A stretch of DNA of 64,000 nt from Coprinellus micaceus. Taxonomy: Eukaryota; Basidiomycota; Agaricomycetes; Agaricales; Psathyrellaceae. Shown piece after piece: positions 1 through 11,266 of the stretch (within the stretch, counting starts at the first letter, position 1; each line of letters starts with the position of its first letter). Below the pieces are notes generated by a model. The model was not told the DNA's origin, did no database searches, and saw nothing but the letters and a program-made list of their open reading frames with translations. A program made the translations under genes and the position numbers. The stretch spans positions 1,364,001 to 1,428,000 of the forward strand of contig OX596341.1 in the NCBI GenBank assembly GCA_951394405.1, written 5' to 3'.

Positions 1-691
1 ATCCTTGGTGTGTAACCTACCGTACAGTCTCTCTTGGGTCGGCGTCCTGAAGTAACCTTCTAAGGCCTTGCGACCCAGAGTCCCAGAGGCGCATAGCGCC
101 GTCAGACCTCGAAATATATCGTCGAACCCACAGGCTCGTCGGCCCGTCTTGTCTCTGTGCCTTCCTCGACGGAAAAGAGTATTCGGAGGCGCGGATCGGC
201 ATCGTAGAGTCTGTGACCGGGGATAGCGACCGAAATCGGACAACTTTACATGGCGAGTACGTCGCCGTGTGTGCAAGTCAGAGATGCGGATACTACTGTG
301 AGTGACATAGCCCTGGACATCTTATACTTGTGCGGCACTCACTGCGATGCCTAGTGTGCCTTGAAAGGTTCTATCCCTTGAACGGCTTGAGGTTGAAGAT
401 GTGCTTTAAAAGAGGTTAGTGGGCCCCAAAATCACACACACGAGAGAAAGGTGACGCTACTTTATACCACAGCGATTCCCTTACCTGTGCAAGAATTGGC
501 TCAAATCACCTTCGTCGAAAGGTCGTACGGGGTTGGGGAAGGCCTCTTCCAAATAATGCCCGCACCCGTCGTTCGGGGAAGGGGGAGTCATAAGTCGCAA
601 TCGGTTACCAGAATCAGTGGCAAGAAAACTAACTGTTTGGGACGGTCCAGGCCTCCGCCGCGTGCGTCCGCGGGAACCGCAAAGGATACAC
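1..691. other. Intergenic or upstream region, no gene recognised
   Basis: Both strands carry only short open frames without recognisable domains or a convincing start with splice sites. It may contain the 5' end or promoter of the small plus-strand gene that follows. Confidence 0.4.
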
Positions 692-1129
692 ATGGCGCAC
701 ACTCGGGCGCTCGCGGCAGGCATCTCAGAATCGAGGTTCTGGGCAATGTTCGTGCAGTGCATCGCTTGCAAATTGGTCATGTTTCGTGAAATATCGAGCC
801 AACACGAGTGCGAGAAGCCTTCTGCTGGAGCGAGGCAAATGTGCCACCCTTATTCTCCATCCACACGGAGGTTGCGTCCCCACCTGCAAAGAACCTTAGG
901 AGACTCTCCAGAGCTTCCTATCCTCCGTTCGCTCAGGCCATCTCCCGCCCCAACCCAGAGGGACGACGCAGAGTTCGATCAAGACGAGGATGGCTCGGGT
1001 TCTGGGGATGATACCGACGTGATCCCGCCGTCGGATGAGGTCGAAGCGCCCGATTCAGGCGACTTCGAACTTCCCTCCATTTTGCAAATCCTAGATTCGG
1101 TTCCACGCACCTCCCGCGGCGGGCAGTAA
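692..1129 (+). CDS. Small acidic protein with C2HC zinc-finger-like motif (hypothetical)
   Basis: A single-exon frame of 145 codons starts at the ATG at 692; the same frame also opens at an earlier ATG at 617. Around residues 24-41 it has CIACKLVMFREISSQHEC, a Cys-x2-Cys-x11-His-x-Cys arrangement that could bind one zinc ion. A basic, proline-containing linker follows, then a strongly acidic Asp/Ser/Gly stretch and a short hydrophobic end (LPSILQILDS). The biased composition and coherent ending suggest a real protein, but I recognise no family. An upstream exon is possible. It may also be a fragment of a larger gene or of an old transposon protein. Function unknown. Confidence 0.35.
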   Translation: MAHTRALAAGISESRFWAMFVQCIACKLVMFREISSQHECEKPSAGARQMCHPYSPSTRRLRPHLQRTLGDSPELPILRSLRPSPAPTQRDDAEFDQDEDGSGSGDDTDVIPPSDEVEAPDSGDFELPSILQILDSVPRTSRGGQ

Positions 1130-1418
1130 AGGCTGCCTACCTATTTCGTTGCCCCATGACCCTGATGGACAAGTCTGATTATTTAGGAATTAGTTTGGAC
1201 TCTTCTCCGCATTGGTATTGGACTAGCTACCTTTGGACCTTCTTTTCGTATCAGAATTGTGACGGGATATTGATTAGTGACCTATATGATAAAGATATGA
1301 GCCTTGCGGTGAACGAGGGATGATGAATGAAAGGTGATAAGGACGATGGGCCACGGTGCGTCCTCATATTCGCGATGATGGCAATATGTCTCAACTTTTG
1401 AACTCCGACTGTCACCGC
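1130..1418. other. Short intergenic stretch
   Basis: AT-richer sequence between the small acidic-protein gene and the TATA box of the next gene. No ORF with support is visible. Confidence 0.4.
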
Positions 1419-1426
1419 TATATAAG
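1419..1426 (+). promoter_or_regulatory. TATA box
   Basis: TATATAAG lies 51 bp before the ATG at 1477, followed by a pyrimidine-rich leader (CTCCCCTCCCCACTCTCGCC). The same layout precedes the secreted-protein genes in this window. Confidence 0.5.
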
Positions 1427-1476
1427 AGAGGTTGCGTTCAACCGATATCCTCAGAACTCCCCTCCCCACTCTCGCC

Positions 1477-2017
1477 ATGCCCTCAAGTGAAGACCAGGGG
1501 TAAGCTTCATCACCCAAAAGTATTGGCTAATGCTCACATCAGGCCGCCGCCATTTGTAGATCTTGTAGATCTTCCCCTTCTTCTGACGCTGTTCAAGTTG
1601 GCGTCTATCTCTCAGGACAGCATCTGTCTTCGTGCAAGCTCCTTAGCAGGCCTGCTTGCGAGGTAGTGGTAGTCTACTATGGATGGTACACGCGCTAACT
1701 CCCTATTTCCCGCCCCTCGGCGACTCTGTCGTGGCCTATGCAGCACGCTCTGACCGACGGCCACCCCCCGACCAGCCACGCAACTGTACTGTTAAAGTTC
1801 TCGCCCCTCGGATGGAGTGCGTCTTACGCCTCGAGGAAGTATTATTGCCTTGATGCAGCATCGGGTACGATGTGAGTCTGCCCGACCATCGTCTCCCCTT
1901 TTGCGTCGAACTGACTGCGAACACAGTCCACAGGGCACTGAGGAGGACGAGGTTGGGAAGGCGAAACTTCGGGGATGGCTCATCTCAGAGGGATGGTTCC
2001 AGCGACCAGCACCTTGA
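1477..2017 (+). CDS. Hypothetical four-exon protein, about 109 aa
   Basis: My model has exons 1477-1499, 1543-1662, 1776-1871 and 1927-2017, which sum to 330 bases (110 codons with stop) and stay in phase. Donors are GTAAGC, GTAGTG and GTGAGT. The product starts MPSSEDQGPPPF, has a hydrophobic Leu-rich segment (LVDLPLLLTLFKLASI) and ends with LRGWLISEGW and a short tail. TATA box, short leader and phase consistency support a real gene. The third acceptor (after CGACCAG) is the least certain. A different donor near 1866 would link instead to a frame ending at 2147 with a C-terminal membrane-like segment. I recognise no family. Confidence 0.4.
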
Positions 2018-4748
2018 CCCAGAGCTCCAGAGCCTAAAACCAATCCGAGCACAGCAGGACGATTGCAAACTCTCGGTTAAATTAATGTGTACCGGCATAT
2101 TCCTTTCAGTTGTTGTATTGGCGCTAGCACTACTATTTTACGTGTAAGGACATTGTCTCGGGGACAGCAACGAATTTGTTCATGAAGTTTCTTGCGCGAA
2201 GTTCCGAGCAAGTTCGCGGTGTACATTGTGAAGCAGCCGAATCCAATGAAGCCCCTCATTTGCCGCCGTGATGTGCGGGAGGCTATTCGTCCTAGAGAGA
2301 CTAGACCTTCCTGCCGGTTGCTGGTAGGGACCTGGACCTATCCTTCGCTGTGGCAGCCAGTTGCTCGCCTTCGGGCTTTCTCTCGCGACTGTTGCTCCCT
2401 GATCGGAACCACCTACTACTTATCAGTGGTCAACGCTTCGGTTTGATCAGAGGTTCGGTTTCCCAGCCGAAGCTCCGCCGAGTCGACAACGCCTTCCCCT
2501 CCTTTCGTGAGCTTTAAAATTCGGAATTGAGTTCGAGTGGGTATACAAATGAGCCCAAAAGGTGTGGGTACGGTGGTCAAACCGAAACTCTGATACAAAC
2601 CGAGATGCCGATCACCGATAGTACGAGGGAACGACAAAGTCGATGCGATAGATCGACTCAGAGTCTAGCCGCATGACCCAATCGCGAAGGGGCTTAGAAT
2701 GCTGTTGACCGCAACATGTGTATGGGAAAATTGGCTTGGACTGTCAGCTGGAAGCTAAAGTACTGAAGGGTGAAACTATGATAAACGTTTGCTGGCGGTC
2801 TGACCGGTATCTTTTCCCTGCACGCCTGACCTGTTTCTCAATGTATGAAGGTGTTGTATCCCTGCCAGAGTATTAGCAGGCCTGCCAGATGTGTCAGAGT
2901 GATGCCTCTGGCAGCTGGATCAAAACCGTGAGGCGTGATGCCGAGAGAGCACTGCTCTACATCATGGTTGCAGATAGGCCGGGGTGGCGAGTCCAGTATA
3001 TACCTCACGACGAAAAAAGCTCGCGAGGTGGGAGCACTCGCTCCCCGAGTGCGCGGCTGTACTCCCAAAGTATGTTCGTTGGACCGTGCGCAACGATGGA
3101 TGTGGAATACGGGCTCATTGCTGCCCCTAAACCACCTTTTAAATTGTGAAGAGATGGAAGGGTAGAAATCGTGCCAACTACTGCTTCTTTGGTTTGCGTT
3201 GTGGTTGGAGCTTTCTTTGAACTTTGAATCTTGGCGATCACTGGCACACGCGTCGTCGCGTCATCGAGATTAGAAGTGAAAGTGATGAGTGATGGGCTGC
3301 TCGAACACCCACACCCACCCATAAACATACACGTACACACACTTGTGGCACAAGAGTTCAACGTCAAACTCCCGAAGATCCGGACGCAAACTTAGATGTT
3401 CAAACGGGAAGTGCCTCATCAGTTTTCGGAATGTGTTCTCACCAGGGGCATCCTCGACGTCCTATCCCAAAAGGGCGGGGCGGTAAAACCATCAGAGCTG
3501 TGCGTCCAAGAGAACAAGGGGTAAAGGGTTTCGCTACTTCAAATGGCTATACCCACGGGAAGGCTGGTCGCATCCCTTTTGGATGGAGCCACGAAAAGCC
3601 GCCGATGGCAAAATGTGTGAGCACCCGCCGTGGCCTCCTCGTGGCTATCGGTTTCAACCGCCACCCAGGAAACCTCTGGACGTATCTCAACATGAGACCC
3701 AGAGGAAATTTGTGAGTGCGCCGATATTATAGCTAAAGCACGAAACCCCGACCAGACGAGCGACGGGGAGCCGCGGTCGGGCGGTTTGCCAATTCGGGAG
3801 CCAACTTGAACAGATCCGCCCAGCGCACACAGGTGTGTGGGTCGTCGAAGCTCCGCGCAATTTGACTAATTAAATGGAATGCGGCGGGCTGATTGGTCAC
3901 CCCAGCGTCTTGCAGTGCAATCCACTTCATTTAGTAGGTAGGGTGCTTGGTGAGAGAGAAAGTGTGCACTGTTCCGCCCGACTTTTGAAACATGGATTCT
4001 GGCGTAAGGCGCACTGGTAATGTTTCAAAGCAACGGGAATAGAGTTCGGGGCTTCTGACCATTCGATGTCGTATCCTGCTATAATGCTCAAACTTTCTAA
4101 GGTCCGGAATGTCATCGCTTCCTTTCCGGATGAAATTCATCATGAGGGCCTCAGGGACTGTCGAACTGTTTTTTCACATTGCCTCGAACTGGCATTTCTG
4201 TTTGAGGCGGCATGAGTTGTGAAGCGGTAGACGAAATTGCTGCATTTGATACCGGAGCGGAAAGAGGCCATATCTCGCCAGAATATAGGCAGGTGCGCGG
4301 TGTAGCTTTCGGGAGGCGGTGTAGCGCCCTTAAAGTGGGGACTAGAACACCCGCATCCTCAGCTTCGCAGCCTTCACGTCAAATTTTGCGGCACTGTCAG
4401 GTATACCTGCGATTACAAGGCCATACCAGAGCGTCCATCAGCACGATAGACATTCCACGTCTGGTAGTCAAGACAACCACTGATACTATGCTTAGCTGAC
4501 GTGCCCGGGATTGGTGATGTCATTGCTTGAGCGCTAAACCCCGCACCAGATCATGTTGGGATCAAATGCGGGGTAATTGGTCATGGGTTCATCACCGTGG
4601 GACAAGGCAGTGCTCCTCAAGTGACTGACAAGTGTCACTCGGTGGCGAGATAACACTGGATCGACCACTCAATCGCATTCAACGCCCAAGGCGGATTGCA
4701 CCAATCTGCTGGTGTATATGACCCAATGACACTCTAGACTTTCGAAGC
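2018..4748. other. Gene-poor stretch
   Basis: About 2.7 kb with only short overlapping frames on both strands. I could not assemble a convincing spliced gene. One minus-strand frame (3733-4143, listed separately) looks like a remnant. The region could hold non-coding RNA or decayed genes; nothing specific can be shown. Confidence 0.4.
3733..4143 (-). pseudogene. Possible decayed ORF, minus strand
   Basis: One minus-strand frame reads MMNFIRKGSDDIPDLRKF and so on, meets a single TAA, then continues in the same frame from an ATG into KWIALQDAG and a fairly protein-like stretch containing FDDPHTCVRWADLFKLAPEL, ending at 3733. Two adjacent open frames separated by one stop suggest a decayed gene, or an intron I could not place. 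No family is recognised and chance cannot be excluded. Confidence 0.2.
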
Positions 4749-4755
4749 TATAAAG
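4749..4755 (+). promoter_or_regulatory. TATA box
   Basis: TATAAAG lies 148 bp before the proposed ATG at 4897, leaving room for a leader of roughly 115 bases. Confidence 0.45.
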
Positions 4756-4896
4756 CAGACGCTTCTTGATTCCATCGATTTCATCAAACACTCTCACCAA
4801 CCGCGGTTCTCGAGGCTCCAAGTGTTGTGTTATCCGACAACTCTCCAGAGACCGACAAGCTACTAGACTATCTCACTCAAAAGTGTGATAAGCACA

Positions 4897-5786
4897 ATGG
4901 TGAGTGAAAAGGTCGCTGCCGTCTGGCGTTCCTGAGCATGAGCGCTAGCCGACACGAGTGCACAATCCAACCCACACACCTGAGCCCCATCTTCATCCTT
5001 TGAACGACCACGACGCCCAGAACAAGAACTGGGCCCACAGGGAGGCGTTGCATCATGCGCTGGGCAGTATACTAGCCCCCGTGAGTCAATTTACTTGTAG
5101 TGCGTTTGCTGCGCATGACTGAATGTGCTTGTCCGCACGACCGCCAAGAAGCGCCCCAATTCACGCTCTACGTCTGGATCCCTGAGCCCGACGCACTCTG
5201 CATCGCAAACGCCAGGTACTAGGACTCCCGTTCACCCGGCACCGCTTGGATTGGAGTACCTTCATCCACACCATGCCTCACATTATCGCGACATCCACCC
5301 CCACACACCGTCCAAACTTGGGCAGTCCGTACGTACCAATAGCTGGATAGCGCCCTGGGGACCCACTTATCAGTGATTTAGTCCACGGCTACCTCTCAAG
5401 AAGGCTCTCCAAGGAGCTCGAATCACTCTTCTCCCACCATGGGGGCAGCGCCCATGATGCTACCGCTGCCCGAACTGGATGAATCCGTGCGGCTTCCAAG
5501 TCCAGCTGCGGCACCCGTGGTAGACCCCTACGTTCCACCTCCCTCTCCGGGACTCGGGCCCATCGACGACACGAATCCCCGTATGAGGCACCTGCGCCCG
5601 AATATGACGCCTCTTCAGCTAGAAGGTACCAATGGAAAGGCGGTCTCCCTTCCTGCGGATCTCCCACAGACAAACAAGCGAAAGCAGCATCCTGTCGTCG
5701 TGATTGGCACCCCAAAGGCGAAGTTCTTTGAAACTTTGCAGGGTAAAAGCGCATGGGACGCTTTGATTCATGGCTCGTTCACATAG
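4897..5786 (+). CDS. Pro/His/Ser-rich hypothetical protein, 227 aa, ATG-only first coding exon
   Basis: Proposed exons are 4897-4899 (just ATG), 4985-5080, 5149-5328 and 5382-5786. All introns are phase 0, with donors GTGAGT, GTGAGT and GTACGT, and the total is 684 bases. The product begins MPHLHPLNDHDAQNKNWAHR, continues with a helical-looking stretch (EALHHALGSILAP), then a long Ser/Pro/His-rich disordered region with several SP/TP sites, and ends in a more ordered tail (TPKAKFFETLQGKSAWDALI). The unbroken phase across three introns and the TATA box argue for a real gene. It has no signal peptide or membrane segment and is probably intracellular. I do not recognise a named family; function unknown. 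The acceptor before exon 3 (CCGCCAAG) is the weakest site. Confidence 0.6.
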
Positions 5787-7591
5787 GCAGGACATTCTCC
5801 CATGTAGACATCTAGATGATTGTCATGCATCTCTGCTCGGTAGGTTTACCAGCCCGTGGATGGTCACTGGTCTCCTGGGCTTCACGAGAGTCCCCTTCTA
5901 CGTCCTCACTGTTTGTATTTTACTGATAACCTCGATTCCACCATGGCTGGTTTGTATTGTACTGGTATTCTGTTGTATGTATGTAACTCTATCCATCTCA
6001 TTGCCAACCTGTTCATAACCCTACTAAGGCCAAGGGCCAGCGCAAGTAGAGGCTGACGTCCTCAGGCTGTCGATTCCTTGCCGGGGCTGTAACGTAGACC
6101 CGTGACCAGTCCTCAGTATGAGTCGTGCAGCGGGACCTCTAGGTCGCCCCCTTGATCCGCTTTCAGAACCAGATCGATGGGCGACGTGTCGTGTCGCCGC
6201 CTTTTGCTCCTCCACCACCATTATCAAATCACTGAGATCAGTATAGGGTTTTCTCTTCCTCAGCTTGTTCTTTCGTGAACGGTCAAGCGGAACGATCAGG
6301 GTTCAATATGAGGGCTCGTCGATTATATCGATAATGAGAGCAACCAGACTCTTCCTTGGTGGTACGTTCGTTGACGAAAGGAGGGTGGGTGCTGATCGTC
6401 TGCAGAGAGATACCATGAGCCGATTCCAAGTTCCGAGCGCATCTCTTCCAAGAAGGCACTCCAGTCGACACAAAGCTGCGCAACCGCACTCAGTTCTTCA
6501 AGGCTTCTCTTTGCTGTTGGGTGCTTCAACCGCTGATGTCGCGGCAGCTTGTCTGCACATAATATCCCTTTAAGCAGAGACTTCTTTTGTTTCGAAGGCT
6601 CTGGATACTTTCTCATTGCTTTGATTCTCCGATGCTGGGGAGCTACGAGAAGCGCCTATTCACCGGCGGGTGCTATAGTCGGTGGCCTACTGAAGCCTGT
6701 CGCTACCGAGTGAGCCAATCGGAGCTTCTTCAGTTCTACATTCAAAAGGCTGGGAAGCTTGAAGGGAAAAGGATCTACCAAAACCAAACATCCCCACCCC
6801 CCTACTTCACGGTATGTGTGGGTCATTGAATTGGTTTCTGCTGTGTGCTCACATGTGGTTAGAATATTTGAGTGTTACCTCCCCCGCCACGGATAAAGCG
6901 AAGAGATGGTCGAGTGACCTTAGTAGAAACCTCGGGTGGACCGTGGGCCCATTTTCCCAGTCGTCGACCTTCCACCCTGCTCTAGTAAACCATCTTGCTG
7001 GTATCTACTTTCCTCGTCTCCGGGGTGGTTATCGGCCCTCTGTGTCTGCTTTCAGCTCGTACAGGAGCTCGCCCTCACCTTGCTTCCAAATGTTACACCA
7101 CAGCGGTGGATTCGAAGGGCCTATCTATTCTCCCGCTCAAGGCGATGTCTTGGCATACTCCATTGAACGTCGCCCATAGAAAGGATACACTTCTCGCTCC
7201 AGTTCTAATTACGCAACCCATACAGGCGGACGGTTTCGAGGAATACGTTGACTCTCATTGGCTGCCTTGGAAAACCGCTCACTACACAGTAAAGGATGCT
7301 TTTCGGAACCGCGAAAAGTGATTTGAGCGATACGTCTCGGGGGCCTCTTGATTGGGTTTTTTCTCGAACTGTCACCTGCGCAGTCCTATTCAATCCCTGA
7401 CCTTCCGCCTTGACGTAGCACGCTTCTGTGGTCAGTGACACCCGGTTTTGGAAGTTGCTGGCCTTTTGGCATTATGCTCACTGGATCCACAGATCTCCCT
7501 TCCCTGAAGACAATGACTTCTCTTTTCCCTTGGCATATGAAGTCGGGACGATACCAATAATCCCGGAGAATCGGAGAAAGAACCTCAACGG
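5787..7591. other. Intergenic, no gene supported
   Basis: Short frames occur in all phases, but none has a domain, codon bias or splice structure that I can defend. The first 250 bases after 5786 are T-rich and likely the 3' UTR of the preceding gene; the last part is the promoter of the tyrosinase-like gene. Confidence 0.4.
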
Positions 7592-7598
7592 TATAAAT
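7592..7598 (+). promoter_or_regulatory. TATA box of tyrosinase-like gene
   Basis: TATAAAT, 53 bp before the ATG at 7651. Confidence 0.5.
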
Positions 7599-7650
7599 TC
7601 TCTCGGTTGCGAAACGACCTCGAAGACGCAGTTTCTTTCGAAGGTCTGCC

Positions 7651-8932
7651 ATGGTTGGCTTCGCAAGTCTTATCGCTCTCGTCCTCGTATGTCTTGGGTC
7701 AGGTATCGTGGCCTCTCCTGCTGCTGCCCCCGACGCTTCCCAGCTCCTTCAGCCACGCGCTGGAAAATGTGCACAAATCCGTGTGCGGAAGGAATGGTAT
7801 GGCTCCGCGCACCTCATATCCTTGCATTGACTGATCGTTTCAATTGAAGGCGCGCCTTGACTTCTACTGAGAAGCAGGGCTATATCCAGGCTGTCCAGTG
7901 TCTGCAGCAACGCCCTGCTAGCATCACTGGGAAGGCTGGCGTTAAGACCCGGTTTGACGAGTTCCAGGCCACTCATATCGACCTTACTGACGAGGTCCAC
8001 CAAGTGGTAAGCTTCACGTTGACGGCTTAGTCTGCACGCCATGCTTACCCGGACGGATTCAGGGCCACTTCCTAGCTTGGCACCGTCACTTCATTACCAT
8101 GTTCTACAACGCTCTTCGTGACGAGTGCGGCTATACTGGACCCATGACTCACTGGAACTGGTCCATAGATGCGGACAGCACCAAGGCGTAGGTTTCTCCT
8201 CTTTGTCTCATTTGATACTGTCTGATTGGCCACCGAACAGCATGAAAGACTCACCCATCTACGATCCGAGCACTGGCTTTGGAGGTGATGGCGTTCCAGG
8301 GACTTACACACTCCCTCCCGACCCTAACGGTCAGTCTAATGCTTTCCCCGGTGCTTACAAGGGGTGCGTCAGAACTGGCCCATTCGCCAACCAAACCGTC
8401 CGCCTTGGCCCAGGCAAACTCGTCACCGAGCACTGCTTAGTTCGTGGTGTCGACGAGGGTATGAGTAAGAGTTCGCTCAAGACAACCGAAGTCGACAGGG
8501 TGTTGGCCCTGACCCCCTTCGAGAAGTTCCGCACTGGCCTCGAAAACGGTATTGGCTTTGGCTTCGGCTTTGGCATCCACGGCGGTGGACACGCGGCTGT
8601 CGGGGGAGAGATGCTTAACCCTTACTCCAGCCCCGGTGGTACGCGACCTTCCCTCTCGATTCTAAGATGTCGGATAGCTGACATACTTTGTGCCTCCGTC
8701 AGATCCCCTCTTCTACCTCCATCACGCTAATCTCGACAAGATCTGGTGGCAATGGCAGAGGGCGGCGCCTGCTACAAGGATGTTCGACATTTCAGGACCG
8801 ACCACTCAACGTCCGCCTTTCACCAACGTCACCCTCGATTTCCAGATGACGTTCACCACCCTCGGTCCAAAGGTTGTGGTGCGGGATGTCATGGATTCCG
8901 AGACCGAGCCCTCATGCTTCGTCTACGAGTAA
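7651..8932 (+). CDS. Secreted tyrosinase-like binuclear copper protein
   Basis: The product is a type-3 copper protein of the tyrosinase central-domain family, which oxidises phenols, as in melanin or cell-wall chemistry. It starts with a signal peptide (MVGFASLIALVLVCLGSG, cleavage probably near VASPAA). Copper site A is seen in GHFLAWHRHF with further His just upstream. Copper site B is seen in IHGGGH and DPLFYLHHANLDKIWWQWQ, matching the tyrosinase signature D-P-x-F-x3-H-x3-D. Introns include those at about 7797, 8007, 8188 and 8640, all short GT-AG. At roughly 350-370 residues with no extra C-terminal domain, it resembles the short secreted tyrosinase-like proteins of fungi rather than the classical longer cytosolic mushroom tyrosinases. 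Substrate is unknown and activity is not proven. Confidence 0.9.
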
Positions 8933-9568
8933 AGGGAGCGTGTCATTACCCCGGCTGTATTTCTTTCCTCCCTTCTCTTTCACTCTTCAATCAATTGAAT
9001 CTCCTGCACGCCAAAGCTCTCCATGAGCCGCGTTCCATGAGGACGATCTGTGGCCAATGTTTCTGCGCGACATAACCCTTGGCTTTCGTGAGTCGCAACC
9101 GTGACTATGGTCCTCCGTGGACGATAGGCGTGGAGTCCTGTTCTTTATGGATGATCGTCGATCTCGAAGCGACCCTCGACGTGATTGACCGATCAGAAGC
9201 ATCAATGCATGGCGTCACTATGCGAGGTGCGGCGCTAAAACCACACCCCTCCTCGCGCTTTCATCATTCCACCATGGCAAAAAGGCATGTTTTTCTTCGT
9301 CACCTATTGCTCCAACCTACTCACTACACCACACCATGAATCATTGCAGCTCCGTGACAGGGTTTATGCTTGTGCCACCTTCATGTTCGCCTCTGTCATC
9401 TTTGGATTTTGGACGCCGGCCTCCTGGTCAGTAGAAGCTATTCTATTTTTTCTGCGGAACCCCTTCATTTACCGGTGAATTTCGCGTTCTGTGAGGTTCC
9501 ATAGACGAACCCACACCCTCCGAAGAAGCTTGATGACGCACATTACGTTCGAGTTCTACAGTCCGCTC
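8933..9568. other. Intergenic, no gene
   Basis: 3' flank of the tyrosinase-like gene and upstream region of the next secreted-protein gene. Only short unsupported frames are present. Confidence 0.5.
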
Positions 9569-9576
9569 TATAAAAG
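9569..9576 (+). promoter_or_regulatory. TATA box
   Basis: TATAAAAG, 78 bp before the start codon at 9654. Confidence 0.55.
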
Positions 9577-9653
9577 CACGAGGAGAAGATGTCGAGAAGC
9601 ACCCAGCTGGTGAAGCCCTCGCCATTTCCCCTCGTTTCTCGACAATAGCCGCT

Positions 9654-10374
9654 ATGAAGCCGATTATCCTCGTTCTCTCCCTAGTCGCCTCTGCCCTTGC
9701 GATCCCCCATACCGGGACATGGGCTACCCAATGGTGAGTAGAAGCATGAGGTCTGAAGTCGGTATTTAGCTCAAAGATCTATTATCTTAGTCCATGGAAT
9801 GGCGAGAGGTGAGCAACTGCTGCTGAATCTAATTCAGAACTTATCCTGATGCTATACCTGTAGTAGCTGCTCCACAACTCGAACAACGACCGGGTTGAAC
9901 CCTTCCCCCACTGTCCCTAGTGTGTCCCGGCCCCCCGTGGTTAGCACCACTATCGTCACAACAATCTCGGGTATCCTCACCACATACGTACCAATCGTGA
10001 CCACCATCTCGGGAAGCCCAACTACATCGACAGCCGTCCCTATCGTCACAACGATCTCGGGGACGGTGATTACGGCCGTCCCCATTGTCACCACCGTGTC
10101 TGGGACACCCGTCACCATCGTGCCTATCCCCACCGCTTCCACAACTGTGACCACCGATGTCTCTGTGACATCTGAGCCAGTATCTTCCGCCAGCCTTACC
10201 ACGACGACAGCAGTGGAAACTTCGACCAGCTCGACCACGAGTACGGCTGCGGCGACTGCGACCAGCCCCGCTGTGTCCGACCCTGCCACCAGCAACGCGG
10301 CCAGTGCAAGCCTGGGCAACGTTGGCACCACCTTCGGATTGATCTCAGGGGCCCTGGCGATGCTCCTTGCTTAG
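9654..10374 (+). CDS. Small secreted Ser/Thr-rich, probably GPI-anchored protein
   Basis: Exons are 9654-9733, 9791-9808 (an 18-base microexon) and 9864-10374. The first exon gives a signal peptide (MKPIILVLSLVASALAIP). The mature region opens with a Cys-containing stretch (CPWNGESSCS). It is then dominated by imperfect repeats of the type VPIVTTISGTP, and after that by a Ser/Thr/Ala-rich segment likely to carry O-glycans. The C-terminus is hydrophobic (LGNVGTTFGLISGALAMLLA) after a small-residue stretch (SNAAS), as in fungal GPI-anchor signals. It is probably a cell-wall or surface protein. No enzymatic domain is present. A similarly built gene lies 0.9 kb downstream on the same strand. Confidence 0.75.
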
Positions 10375-11181
10375 ACAGGGACCCAGGTCTACTCGCTTTG
10401 GGCCCTTCCCTACGATATCTCCCTCTCTCTGACCCTCATGATTGTACTCTACTCATTTGCTTCTTCTCTTCTTTTCACGAATCATGCCTCACAGGCCTCA
10501 CCTATGGCTGTTTTCATACTCTGACGGGTTTCGCAATGCCTTTCTAGTCTATTTTAGGACCCTGTTGTATTCCTGTATCGTTGGTACATCTTTCGACATA
10601 TTTCGTACATTGCGCGGAGTCGAAGCTGTCCTGCCTGCATGCACACCGCCCTGACCTCGTTTCACTCGTGGCGTTCGGGCGCGAGAGGGGGGGATGACAT
10701 TCATGCGGCTCGTCCGGATCGCCCGTTTTCGGGGGTGTTTCAAAGCCCTGCGCATTCGCTCATTGGTTCCACTAATTTCGCAATTACCTCTCATTGGGGT
10801 TTGATAAGGATCTTAGCTAGTCCAGCGCTTCTTGCCTTTCTCGAGCACATTGCGGACGCCCTTCTTTTATACGTTGCCATATTCTTAGCAATCGGAATCT
10901 GTGCAAGTTTGTATCTCCACGCTCTTAGGGCTTCGGGTGGGTGGAAACAGCATTTGTCCTGTCTAATTGAACACGTCCCCACAATCCCAGCGCCCTTTTA
11001 GACCACAATTGAGGGCATGGAGGTGTTGGCCACAGCCTCGAGGACCTGGCCCCTCGTTGACAGCCATCCTTTACCATGTTCAGGGCTATGTCAAGTAGTA
11101 GCGCCATCACGTCTCGGCGCTCCGAGGCGCTCCACGTAAACTGTGCCCCGTTTCAATACGTGCGACGACCCTGGATTCCGC
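10375..11181. other. Intergenic
   Basis: 3' flank of the first GPI-type gene and promoter of the second. No supported ORF. Confidence 0.5.
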
Positions 11182-11189
11182 TATATAAA
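11182..11189 (+). promoter_or_regulatory. TATA box
   Basis: TATATAAA, 78 bp before the ATG at 11267, the same spacing as for the preceding secreted-protein gene. Confidence 0.55.
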
Positions 11190-11266
11190 CTGCCACAGAG
11201 CACACAGAACCCCAGGCATAAGCTCCCTCCCGCACTCCCAACCCCCACATACCAACTCGACCCATC

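Noticed and set aside
1872..2147. Tail-anchor-like frame ending in a hydrophobic segment (CTGIFLSVVVLALALLFYV)
   Set aside because: It can join the 1477 gene only through a weaker GTACGA donor; the GTGAGT donor gives a different, shorter end. Kept as an alternative only.
9852..10331. Minus-strand Val-rich frame of 159 codons
   Set aside because: Exact antisense of the Thr/Ser repeats in the GPI-type gene.
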